Made by a program: the position numbers and the translations under genes
Assembly: GCA_905205855.1 (NCBI GenBank)
Contig: CAJLFL010000148.1
Span: forward strand, 1-5,333
Length of the DNA stretch: 5,333 bases
Reading direction: 5' to 3'
DNA from: an uncultured Eubacteriales bacterium
GTDB taxonomy: Bacteria > Bacillota > Clostridia > Monoglobales > Monoglobaceae
Notes under the pieces: generated by a model
The model's input: only the letters and a program-made list of their open reading frames with translations
Told to the model about the DNA's origin: nothing
Databases searched by the model: none
Shown here: positions 1-5,122 of the stretch, piece by piece
Position numbering within the stretch: the stretch's first letter is position 1
Layout: every line of letters starts with the position of its first letter

Positions 1-2
1 AG

Positions 3-87
3 CTCATGCTTGTAGCTGACTTTTTCCGGATGCACTGAGCACTCGAGAAAGCGCGGTATCGAGTCCCCCCCAAAATGCTATATCCAT
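3..87 (-). other. Possible start of a downstream gene, out of frame at a run of seven G
   Basis: Reading leftward past the lyase stop, the lyase frame stays open for 25 codons to the window edge and encodes a protein-like stretch containing SIPRFLECSVHPEKVSYKHE. An ATG at 87-85 overlaps the lyase stop by 10 bases and opens MDIAFWGG, but it enters a different frame at the seven-G run (65-71 on the plus strand) and stops soon after. One G fewer would join MDIAFWG to DSIPRFLEC. There is no clear ribosome site before this ATG, so coupling to the lyase would be needed. I do not recognise the family. It could equally be chance open sequence. Confidence 0.25.
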
Positions 88-1106
88 AAAATCGGTTGTT
101 TTACCGCAACGTTGCGGATAACCTCCTCGTCATCATCTGCACTTATATTTTTCAGCTTTGACCAAGTGTCAATAAGCCGCTTATCTTTGTATGCTATGCC
201 GGCAAACAATAAAAACGAGGTTTTTGCCGGAAAGGCATCAAAATGTTCAATATCCGGCGGATAGGGCCATTTGCTCTTGTCTGCAATAAAGGGATAGATA
301 AACTCTATTCCTTTTTTTATGCCGCGTCCGTCAGGGAGAGAAAAGTCCCAAAGATTGTCATTAGCGGAGGAGGCGGCATGACAAATAGTGCACATATTAT
401 CTACTACAAATATTGAATAGTTGTAGGACTTTGTTCGTGCAAGTTCTGCGGGAAAGCTGCCGTTGGCTGCCATTTGGTTCGGTATAAGTACCTCCTTGAA
501 GTGCTTGCGGCACTTTTCAAGCCAGCTGACATTATCGGTAAATCGGTCAAACACAGCAGCCTGAGCGAACCAACACACTCCGTGATTGTTAAATTCGTTC
601 ATCTCGGTCAATCCGTATTCATGTGTGTGCATCCAAAGAAAATAATCCGCAAACCACTTTTTTATACCTGTATATAATTCGCTGTTCATTGAAGGCGAGG
701 CTTTCAGCGCTTCAACAGCATACGGAATATCAATCAGGTGCAGGGTATATATAATACCGATTCCTCTGCCGCTGCATATTCCGGGAATAGCTTGTGCAAA
801 GCATAAGGATTCGTTCATTTTGGTCTTTTTGTCTATAAAGAATTCATATAGTATGCTGCATGCCTTGGCGGCATATTTTTCATTTCCGCTGATTTTATAG
901 CCGGCGGCAAGGTCTGCTGCCGCGGTTTTCATTTGCTGCAGAATTTTGCGGTGTGCAGTAAAGGCATTGGGGGTTGACTGACCGTCACGGCGGATATACG
1001 GAAGTCCGTCCGCTGTATCGGAATTTGGCCACCAGTAGTCAACGTTAGAATAAAAATCATGTGCGTTGCCATCTGAAAGAGGACATATAATATCGGTGAT
1101 ATGCAT
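78..1106 (-). CDS. Alginate lyase-fold polysaccharide lyase family protein, possibly missing its native start
   Basis: This is a likely polysaccharide lyase of the alginate lyase superfamily (PF05426, related to PL5), which cleaves uronic-acid polymers by beta-elimination. Visible family blocks are HDFYSNVDYWWPNSD (16-30), PYIRRDGQSTPNAF (36-49), CSGRGIGIIYTLHLID (111-126), NNHGVCWFAQA (173-183), FPAELARTKSYNYSIF (218-233) and the closing RNVAVKQPILWI. By family knowledge, N174/H175 and a Tyr near 228-230 are the likely catalytic residues. The C-terminus looks complete. No signal peptide is seen, so it may act in the cytoplasm on imported oligosaccharides; substrate is unknown. The first ATG (1106) has no Shine-Dalgarno site. 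Family-like residues (FDKDYIINAAESHLNEDN) continue upstream in frame to a TAA at 1163-1161, suggesting a mutated start. If so, the gene is slightly truncated or broken. Confidence 0.8.
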   Translation of the reverse strand: MHITDIICPLSDGNAHDFYSNVDYWWPNSDTADGLPYIRRDGQSTPNAFTAHRKILQQMKTAAADLAAGYKISGNEKYAAKACSILYEFFIDKKTKMNESLCFAQAIPGICSGRGIGIIYTLHLIDIPYAVEALKASPSMNSELYTGIKKWFADYFLWMHTHEYGLTEMNEFNNHGVCWFAQAAVFDRFTDNVSWLEKCRKHFKEVLIPNQMAANGSFPAELARTKSYNYSIFVVDNMCTICHAASSANDNLWDFSLPDGRGIKKGIEFIYPFIADKSKWPYPPDIEHFDAFPAKTSFLLFAGIAYKDKRLIDTWSKLKNISADDDEEVIRNVAVKQPILWI

Positions 1107-1163
1107 ATTATCTTCATTGAGATGGCTCTCAGCGGCATTTATTATGTAGTCTTTATCAAATTA

Positions 1164-1180
1164 CAACTTGTTTCACCCTC
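1164..1180 (-). promoter_or_regulatory. Orphan ribosome site with TTG start, followed at once by TAA
   Basis: On the minus strand GAGGGTG (1180-1174) lies seven bases before a TTG (1166-1164), which is ideal start spacing. That TTG is in frame with the lyase, but the next codon is TAA (1163-1161), and the frame is then open into the lyase. This is probably the ancestral start inactivated by a codon-2 nonsense change. An alternative is a GTG at 1176-1174 (M K Q V V) that would join the lyase frame if one base were removed near 1160. Confidence 0.45.
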
Positions 1181-1194
1181 TTGAATAATTTATG

Positions 1195-1200
1195 ATTATA
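1195..1200 (-). promoter_or_regulatory. Possible -10 box of the lyase gene
   Basis: A perfect TATAAT is read on the minus strand about 15 bases upstream of the orphan GAGGGTG ribosome site. The hexamer 17 bases further upstream (TTAAAT, 1223-1218) is a poor -35, so the promoter would be weak or activator-dependent. It lies in the divergent region next to the 22-bp-spaced repeat. Confidence 0.35.
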
Positions 1201-1228
1201 AAGTGTATCACAGATATATTTAAAAATC

Positions 1229-1268
1229 AAATATTTTGTTTGCAAAACCAAAATATTTTGTTTACAAA
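1229..1268. repeat. Two 18-bp direct repeats at 22-bp spacing, candidate operator
   Basis: AAATATTTTGTTTGCAAA (1229-1246) and AAATATTTTGTTTACAAA (1251-1268) match at 17 of 18 bases and start 22 bp apart, close to two helical turns. The second contains the -35 hexamer of the rightward promoter and overlaps two small palindromes: CAAAATATTTTG (1249-1260, perfect) and TGTTT-AC-AAACA (1259-1270). The position between divergent genes fits binding of a regulator, but none is encoded in the window. A related copy lies at 4068-4085. Confidence 0.5.
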
Positions 1269-1289
1269 CAATAATATATCCTGTATAAT
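1261..1289 (+). promoter_or_regulatory. Sigma-A promoter of the L,D-transpeptidase gene
   Basis: TTTACA (1261-1266), a 17-base spacer and TATAAT (1284-1289) form a near-consensus housekeeping promoter. Transcription would begin near 1296, giving a leader of about 23 bases that contains the AGGAGG ribosome site. Confidence 0.75.
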
Positions 1290-1318
1290 AAAAAAAGAAA
1301 ATACCCAGGAGGCAAAAA

Positions 1319-2671
1319 ATGTATAAATACACTAAAAAGCTGTCTGTTTTACTTATATTCTCACTAATAATGATTTATGGGGGAACCTCCGCGCTTGCGG
1401 CAGGCGGTTATACAATTCCGGGAAAGGAGCCGGCCGCAGGGGAAACCTCTGTGCCTGAGAAAACTGCAACGCCGGATACGGAAATAAATGAACCTGAGGA
1501 AACTGCTGTTCCGTCAGAAAGTTCTGCGCCGGAGCAGACGGATGCAAAACACGGATATGTCATACCCGGTTCGGAAACTAAGCCGTCTGCAAAGCCTAAA
1601 AATACCGACAAACCGCAGTCGGAGGCAAAATCCATGTCGGCACAGGAATACTTATCGTCGATTACGCTTGCTTTTGTTGACGGAATAAGTGAAATTACTC
1701 CGAGTAACTCAGATGTTATTTTTCGTGCTGCGATGGTAAGGGTTCCTGAGGAAAGAATTGTTACAGCGCAATGGTACATAAACGGTGAGCCGCGCGAGGA
1801 CTATTACAGTGCGGATTTTAAGGTATATAACGGACGTATGACAAGTTTTGAGTATTATGTACCGTTTACTAAGGATACTGAGGACAGTGAACTGACTGTC
1901 ATGCTTGAACTTAAATCCGGAGGGGCTATACGCCGCGTTGAAAAACGTGTCAGAATTTCTAATCACGGAAACGAGTGGTATGACAATCTGGAGGTTGAAA
2001 GAGTATTTGATATTGTAAAGCCTGTTGAAATAGAGGCTACAGTCAAAAACTGGACATATACATATAAGGACGGAAGTCTGTCCGCAACAAACGGAAGTCT
2101 TGATGCCGGCGCGTATGTGTATTATATGGATCATTCGGGAACATATGCCGCTAAAATATGGATTCCGGAGGAATCAAGAATATGCTGGGTGCCGTATTAC
2201 AGCATTGTAATATCCGATAAAGATTATACTGTTTACGAGGATTTTTCCGAAACCGATAAAGAAATTTTTGTTGATGCAAAGGGATACAGCAGCAATACCG
2301 ATTATCTTTTGTGGGTGAATCTTGAAAGACAAAAGGTTAATGTTTTTCAAGGCTCAGAGGGAAACTGGAAGCTTATACGTGTTTCAAGCTGTTCGTCCGG
2401 TAAAAATTCAACCCCAACGCCTACAGGGGTAATGACATATTGTGCCTACGGTAACGGTTGGTTTCATGATACGTATTATGTAAAACCGGTTATGTATCTT
2501 AATCTTGAACGCGGAATAGCACTGCATTCAATATTATTTAACCCAAACGGAACAGTACAGGACGGAACGCAGGGCAGACCTGTGTCGCACGGCTGTGTGC
2601 GTATGCCGTATGATGAGATAAAATGGCTTGCGGATTATATTCCGGTAGGAACTACAGTAGTGGTATTTTAG
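1319..2671 (+). CDS. Exported L,D-transpeptidase (YkuD domain) with Pro/Thr/Glu-rich linker
   Basis: This is a cell-wall enzyme that makes 3-3 peptidoglycan cross-links or attaches proteins to the wall, acting outside the membrane. The 450-residue product begins with a signal peptide: KK at 6-7, hydrophobic core 8-24, likely cleavage after ALAA at 28. A Pro/Thr/Glu/Ser-rich linker (about 35-108) is framed by two GYxIPG motifs (30-35 and 79-84). A probable beta-rich, Ig-like region (112-215) and an SH3-like stretch (about 225-310) follow; both assignments are inferred. The YkuD catalytic domain (about 325-450) has H403 and the signature VSHGCVRM with H424 and catalytic C426. The start is set by AGGAGG (1307-1312), six bases before ATG. 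Its own promoter is immediately upstream, and a hairpin follows the stop. It is monocistronic and appears intact. Confidence 0.93.
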   Translation: MYKYTKKLSVLLIFSLIMIYGGTSALAAGGYTIPGKEPAAGETSVPEKTATPDTEINEPEETAVPSESSAPEQTDAKHGYVIPGSETKPSAKPKNTDKPQSEAKSMSAQEYLSSITLAFVDGISEITPSNSDVIFRAAMVRVPEERIVTAQWYINGEPREDYYSADFKVYNGRMTSFEYYVPFTKDTEDSELTVMLELKSGGAIRRVEKRVRISNHGNEWYDNLEVERVFDIVKPVEIEATVKNWTYTYKDGSLSATNGSLDAGAYVYYMDHSGTYAAKIWIPEESRICWVPYYSIVISDKDYTVYEDFSETDKEIFVDAKGYSSNTDYLLWVNLERQKVNVFQGSEGNWKLIRVSSCSSGKNSTPTPTGVMTYCAYGNGWFHDTYYVKPVMYLNLERGIALHSILFNPNGTVQDGTQGRPVSHGCVRMPYDEIKWLADYIPVGTTVVVF

Positions 2672-2703
2672 TCAGGAAAACAAATAAGGTTGAATAAAAC
2701 TCA

Positions 2704-2747
2704 AAAGGAGCTGCAGCAAAATGATTCCATTTTGCTGCAGCTCCTTT
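2704..2747. terminator. Shared hairpin terminator between converging genes
   Basis: A perfect 20-bp stem (2704-2723 with 2728-2747) and a four-base ATTC loop lie between the converging transpeptidase and rpsU genes. On the minus strand the stem is followed by a T-rich run (CTCCTTTTGAGTTTTATT), so it best terminates rpsU. On the plus strand the tract after the stem is short (CTCCTTTATG), so termination of the transpeptidase transcript may be weaker. Confidence 0.8.
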
Positions 2748-2781
2748 ATGATATAATCTCCGCTGCACAGCGGCAGATTCA

Positions 2782-2958
2782 TTATCTGAATTTACGCTTT
2801 CTGGCTGCCTCGGATTTCTTTTTGCGTTTTACACTGGGCTTTTCATAATGCTCTCTTTTTCTAACCTCAGATAAAACGCCTGCCTTAGCACAGGAACGCT
2901 TAAAACGGCGCAGTGCGCTGTCTAATGATTCATTATCCTTTACTCTGATCTCTGCCAT
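2782..2958 (-). CDS. rpsU: 30S ribosomal protein S21
   Basis: This small basic protein of the 30S subunit, near the mRNA exit and the 3' end of 16S rRNA, supports initiation. The 58-residue product starts MAEIRVKDNESLDSALRRFK, the S21 signature, and continues through CAKAGVLSEVRKREHYEKPS to a Lys/Arg-rich tail (44-58). The length is typical for Firmicutes. The ATG at 2958 is chosen because GGAGGGAGGG (2976-2967) lies eight bases before it. The frame is open to an ATG at 2991, but that would add MLTILGGRVVT, which S21 lacks, and would place the ribosome site inside the gene. It has its own strong promoter in the gap behind tepA and ends at the shared hairpin. In Bacillus rpsU is followed by yqeY; here it is not. 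Confidence 0.96.
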   Translation of the reverse strand: MAEIRVKDNESLDSALRRFKRSCAKAGVLSEVRKREHYEKPSVKRKKKSEAARKRKFR

Positions 2959-3023
2959 GGTTACTACCCTCCCTCCAAGTATGGTCAACACTAAGATGTC
3001 AAGGTAAAATTTCTACTCTTGCA

Positions 3024-3052
3024 ATTATACAGAAATTTATGGGTTCTGTCAA
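3024..3052 (-). promoter_or_regulatory. Consensus sigma-A promoter of rpsU
   Basis: On the minus strand TTGACA (3052-3047), a 17-base spacer and TATAAT (3029-3024) match the housekeeping consensus at every position. It lies in the gap after the tepA stop and predicts a leader of about 60 bases. This allows rpsU to be expressed strongly and apart from tepA. Confidence 0.88.
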
Positions 3053-3073
3053 GCCAATCCGCAAAATTTTTTA

Positions 3074-3814
3074 TTATTTTTCAGAAATCATTTCTTTTAT
3101 TTTTCCGATTGCGTCCGAAATACCGCCGACACCGTCTATTAAACCGCACTCTGCTGCTTCTTCGCCGAACAGTATTGTGCCTACGTCATTGGCAATCTTT
3201 TTTGTTTCCATCATAAGCTCCCGAAAGGCTTTTCTTTTGATGCTTGAGTTTCTGACAACAAAATCAATCAGTCTGTCCTGAAGCTTGTTAAAATAATTAA
3301 ACATTTGCGGAACGCCGATAACAGTTCCGTTCATTCTTATGGGATGGATCGTCATTGTGGCAGACGGAACTATAAGGGAGTATTTTGCCGATACCGCCAG
3401 CGGAACACCAATGCTGTGTCCGCCGCCGAGAACAATAGATACTGTCGGCTTGCTCATTCCCGCAATCATTTCGGCAATGGCAAGACCTGCTTCGACGTCA
3501 CCGCCCATTGTGTTTAACAGCAGTAAAAGTCCGTCGATGCTGCTGTCCTCCTCTACCCGTACAAGCTCAGGTATTATATGCTCGTATTTAGTGGTTTTGC
3601 TCTGCGGCGGCAGAATTGTATGACCTTCTATTTCGCCGATAATGCTCATACAATATATTCTGTTGTCATCGCTTTCGACCGATACGGCAGCCATATCTCT
3701 GATTTTTTCATCTTTATTGTTGTTGCTGCCGTCGTCGTTTTTTTGATTGTCAGTGCTTTCGTTTTCAGCCTTGCTGTTATATAATGAGTATGATTCATTG
3801 TTATTTTGTTTCAT
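3074..3814 (-). CDS. tepA: ClpP-fold serine peptidase, TepA type
   Basis: This cytosolic ClpP-like peptidase homologue resembles Bacillus TepA (YmfB), linked in older work to protein export; its true substrate is unsettled. The 246-residue length fits TepA rather than classical ClpP. An acidic, Asn/Asp/Lys-rich N-terminal segment (1-50) precedes the ClpP/crotonase fold. Catalytic positions inferred from ClpP: oxyanion glycines NTMGGDVEAGLA (101-112), Ser134 in GGGHSIGVP, His157 in TIHPIR, and Asp210 in IANDVG ahead of FGEEAAECGLIDGVG (216-230). The nucleophile is in a GHSIG context rather than the GxAASMG of ClpP, as expected for TepA. The start at 3814 has AAGGAG (3828-3823) eight bases upstream. 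I see no convincing promoter hexamer pair; A+T-rich TATATT-like boxes lie near 3836-3845. It is followed by rpsU, and upstream lies the toxin locus, read divergently. Confidence 0.88.
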   Translation of the reverse strand: MKQNNNESYSLYNSKAENESTDNQKNDDGSNNNKDEKIRDMAAVSVESDDNRIYCMSIIGEIEGHTILPPQSKTTKYEHIIPELVRVEEDSSIDGLLLLLNTMGGDVEAGLAIAEMIAGMSKPTVSIVLGGGHSIGVPLAVSAKYSLIVPSATMTIHPIRMNGTVIGVPQMFNYFNKLQDRLIDFVVRNSSIKRKAFRELMMETKKIANDVGTILFGEEAAECGLIDGVGGISDAIGKIKEMISEK

Positions 3815-3927
3815 TTGCTAATCTCCTTTATGTATATAATATATCCAAATATTCTGATACTATAAAAGAGATTTTTATATCATTATGCAAATAAATAAAA
3901 ATCCGAACCCGGTACCAATCGGTATAA

Positions 3928-3984
3928 GGTTTGGATTATTACGGTGAGAATTTATCGGCATTGTGGGATTGTTCGGACAACTTG
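3928..3984 (+). pseudogene. Barstar gene fragment
   Basis: The DNA at 3933-3982 matches the intact barstar gene at 4789-4838 at 47 of 50 positions, with the first 40 bases identical. It encodes DYYGENLSALWDC, the barstar toxin-binding loop and helix, then SDNL in place of LDNY. A stop (TAA, 3925-3927) lies just before it in frame, and no barstar start or first helix precedes it. After 3982 homology to the inhibitor ends and the sequence instead resembles DNA downstream of the intact barstar. It is a relic of another immunity gene rather than a functional one. Confidence 0.8.
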
Positions 3985-4031
3985 CGAGTGTTCTTGCAGA
4001 ACTTAACAAAAAACATAGTAAAATCAAAGGG
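3984..4031 (+). repeat. Diverged copy of the repeat found downstream of barstar
   Basis: GCGAGTGTTCTTGCAGAA and the following TAAAATCAAAGGG resemble GCGCGTGTTCTTACAGAA and TAAAATCAAGGG at 5075-5122, in the same order and at nearly the same spacing. It directly adjoins the barstar fragment, so barstar piece plus repeat mirrors the order in the intact copy with the intervening gene end and hairpin missing. Confidence 0.65.
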
Positions 4032-4077
4032 ATGTGACGTTCAACAATCAGCAATAACTCAAAAATTAAATATTTCA

Positions 4078-4106
4078 TTTGCAAAAAAAGCAACTTGTGA
4101 TAAAAT
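4078..4106 (+). promoter_or_regulatory. Promoter of the ribonuclease-inhibitor operon
   Basis: TTTGCA (4078-4083), a 17-base spacer and TAAAAT (4101-4106) preceded by TGA, which makes an extended -10. Transcription would begin near 4113. The -35 lies within AAATATTTCATTTGCAAA (4068-4085), which resembles the repeat at the transpeptidase promoter. A second -10-like TATACT at 4142-4147 lacks a -35. Confidence 0.55.
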
Positions 4107-4113
4107 AGGAATA

Positions 4114-4161
4114 TGACACGAAATGTCACTTCGATTTATTGTATACTGAAAATACAATAAA
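4114..4161 (+). promoter_or_regulatory. Two stem-loops forming the toxin mRNA leader
   Basis: The first is TGACA-CGAAA-TGTCA (4114-4128, five-bp stem). The second is a perfect 10-bp stem, TTTATTGTAT (4135-4144) with ATACAATAAA (4152-4161) and loop ACTGAAA. It ends seven bases before the GGAG ribosome site (4169-4172). They could tune mRNA stability or translation of the toxin; the second could instead be a DNA operator. Confidence 0.5.
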
Positions 4162-4179
4162 CTTGATTGGAGTGATAAA

Positions 4180-4704
4180 ATGCAGTACAGTAAAAATTGG
4201 ATAAGGTGGCGAGCATTTGTAAAACCCACGACCTGTTACGAATGTTTAACAAGAAACGGCAGAATATTTTCGTTTTATGAGCTTTTAGATATTGGCGAGC
4301 CGCAGTTGTATCCAAATTGCAACTGTCGTTTGGAACGGATGGAAGCCGTTGAAGCAGGCAAGGCGACAAATATGGGAATGGCAGGCGCAGATGCGTGGCT
4401 AAAGTATTTCGGCGAACTACCGGATTACTATATTTCGGAGAATGAAGCTAGGTTGCTTGGTTGGGTGAATATTTATGGCAACTTAGATAAAGTTGCTCCG
4501 GGGAAAATGTTATCAAAAGGGATTTATAGAAACGATGATGGCGTTTTACCGCAAAAGAACAGTCGTATATGGTATGAAGCCGATATAAACTATACGGATG
4601 GATATAGAAACGCTCAGCGAATTGTATTTTCAAACGATGGACTTGTATTTGTAACTTATGACCATTATAAAACATTTATCGAAATAATAGGAGGATATGA
4701 ATAA
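4180..4704 (+). CDS. Barnase-family ribonuclease with N-terminal phage minor-head-like Cys domain
   Basis: This is an RNA-cleaving toxin. Residues 71-168 align without gaps to mature barnase with an offset of 60: LPDYYISENEARLLGWV, GNLDKVAPGK, WYEADINYTDGYRN and YDHYKTF. The catalytic residues are present: E133 (barnase E73), R143 (R83), R147 (R87) and H162 (H102). Two basic barnase residues are acidic here: K27 is E87 and R59 is D119. Residues 8-55 (W8, C19xxC22, NGRIF, C47xC49) resemble the C-terminal Cys motif of Phage_Mu_F/SPP1 gp7 minor head proteins, with YPNCNC for the usual HPNCRC. There is no signal peptide, unlike secreted Bacillus barnase, so it may be an intracellular toxin or the detached tip of a larger delivered toxin. 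GGAG (4169-4172) lies seven bases before ATG. The inhibitor gene starts one base after the stop. Confidence 0.9.
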   Translation: MQYSKNWIRWRAFVKPTTCYECLTRNGRIFSFYELLDIGEPQLYPNCNCRLERMEAVEAGKATNMGMAGADAWLKYFGELPDYYISENEARLLGWVNIYGNLDKVAPGKMLSKGIYRNDDGVLPQKNSRIWYEADINYTDGYRNAQRIVFSNDGLVFVTYDHYKTFIEIIGGYE

Positions 4705-4705
4705 T

Positions 4706-4981
4706 ATGCAGGAAATAATATTGGATTTTACAAATTGCAAGCATTTGCTTGATTTACATAAGGAATTGAAAGAAAAATTCGGTTTTCCGGATTATTACGG
4801 TGAGAATTTATCGGCATTGTGGGATTGTCTGGATAACTATTGTAATTGGGATTTGATTGTTTATGTGCGGGGAATATATGAATTGCCTAATGAATGGGAT
4901 GAATATATAGAAAAAATATTGAAGATTTTTAATGATGTGCATAATTCGACGCCAAATATAAGATTTAAAGTCATATCATAA
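4706..4981 (+). CDS. Barstar-family ribonuclease inhibitor
   Basis: This cytoplasmic immunity protein should plug the active site of the ribonuclease encoded just upstream. The 91-residue product has barstar signatures: a first helix LLDLHKELKEKFG (14-26), PDYYGENLSALWDCLDN (28-44), a hydrophobic strand DLIVYVRG (49-56), and a final helix and strand IEKILKIFNDVHN ... RFKVIS. Key contact residues by barstar numbering: Y29, W38, D39 and C40 are kept; D35 is Ser (S36), E76 is Asp (D77) and E80 is Ser (S81). The ATG at 4706 is preferred: AGGAGG (4689-4694) is 11 bases away, versus two bases for the ATG at 4697, and the length to the first helix then matches native barstar exactly. It is translationally coupled to the toxin, whose last codons hold its ribosome site. 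Confidence 0.93.
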   Translation: MQEIILDFTNCKHLLDLHKELKEKFGFPDYYGENLSALWDCLDNYCNWDLIVYVRGIYELPNEWDEYIEKILKIFNDVHNSTPNIRFKVIS

Positions 4982-5035
4982 AGTGCAGAAGTTGTAAAAA
5001 TGCAATAAAACGTGTAAAAAACGTGTAAGCAAAAA

Positions 5036-5064
5036 CAAGAACCGCAGAATTTCGGCGGTTCTTG
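5036..5064. terminator. Hairpin after barstar, best oriented to the minus strand
   Basis: A perfect 10-bp stem, CAAGAACCGC (5036-5045) with GCGGTTCTTG (5055-5064), and a nine-base loop. On the minus strand it is followed by TTTTTG, a good intrinsic terminator for a leftward transcript entering from the right. On the plus strand no T-run follows, so it would end the barstar transcript less well. Confidence 0.6.
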
Positions 5065-5074
5065 CTATATTGGT

Positions 5075-5122
5075 GCGCGTGTTCTTACAGAATTTATGCA
5101 AAAATGGCATAAAATCAAGGGT
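5075..5122 (+). repeat. Repeat downstream of barstar, partner of 3984-4031
   Basis: This shares GTGTTCTTxCAGAA and TAAAATCAAxGG blocks with 3984-4031. In both copies one plus-strand frame reads a similar peptide (GARVLTEFMQKWHKIKG here, LASVLAELNKKHSKIKG there), but no start or ribosome site is visible for either, so coding is unproven. Confidence 0.6.

Larger units (their letters stand above)
3815..4179. other. 365-bp gene-poor region between tepA and the ribonuclease gene
   Basis: This A+T-rich stretch holds the tepA leader, a barstar relic (3933-3982), a copy of the downstream repeat (3984-4031), the toxin promoter (4078-4106) and two leader hairpins. An ATG at 3885 opens a frame that stops after about 20 codons. 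The frames here read partly through the relic, so I regard none as genes. Confidence 0.6.

Noticed and set aside
40..71. tRNA-like end (GGTATCGAGTCC followed by a C run)
   Set aside because: It only loosely resembles a T arm. No acceptor or anticodon stem can be built within the visible sequence.
1408..2134. Long open frames antisense to the L,D-transpeptidase gene
   Set aside because: They lie opposite a clear gene with intact domains and catalytic motif, lack ribosome sites, and their translations show no recognisable family.
2959..2991. Longer S21 starting at 2991
   Set aside because: The extra residues are foreign to S21, and the strong ribosome site lies inside them, directly before the ATG at 2958.
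3875..4129. Minus-strand open frame of 84 codons upstream of tepA
   Set aside because: It runs antisense through the barstar relic and repeat and past the toxin promoter. Its composition is that of A+T-rich non-coding DNA, and no start signal is seen.
4142..4147. TATACT as the main toxin -10 box
   Set aside because: No acceptable -35 lies 16-18 bases upstream, and the hexamer is part of the hairpin stem and loop. TTTGCA-17-TAAAAT just upstream is better.
4697..4705. Barstar start three codons earlier (ATG at 4697)
   Set aside because: Only two bases separate it from AGGAGG. Starting at 4706 gives usable spacing and the native barstar N-terminal length.
5009..5028. ACGTGTAA direct repeat as the start of a CRISPR-like or iteron array
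   Set aside because: Only two short copies exist, three bases apart, with no further units or spacer periodicity.
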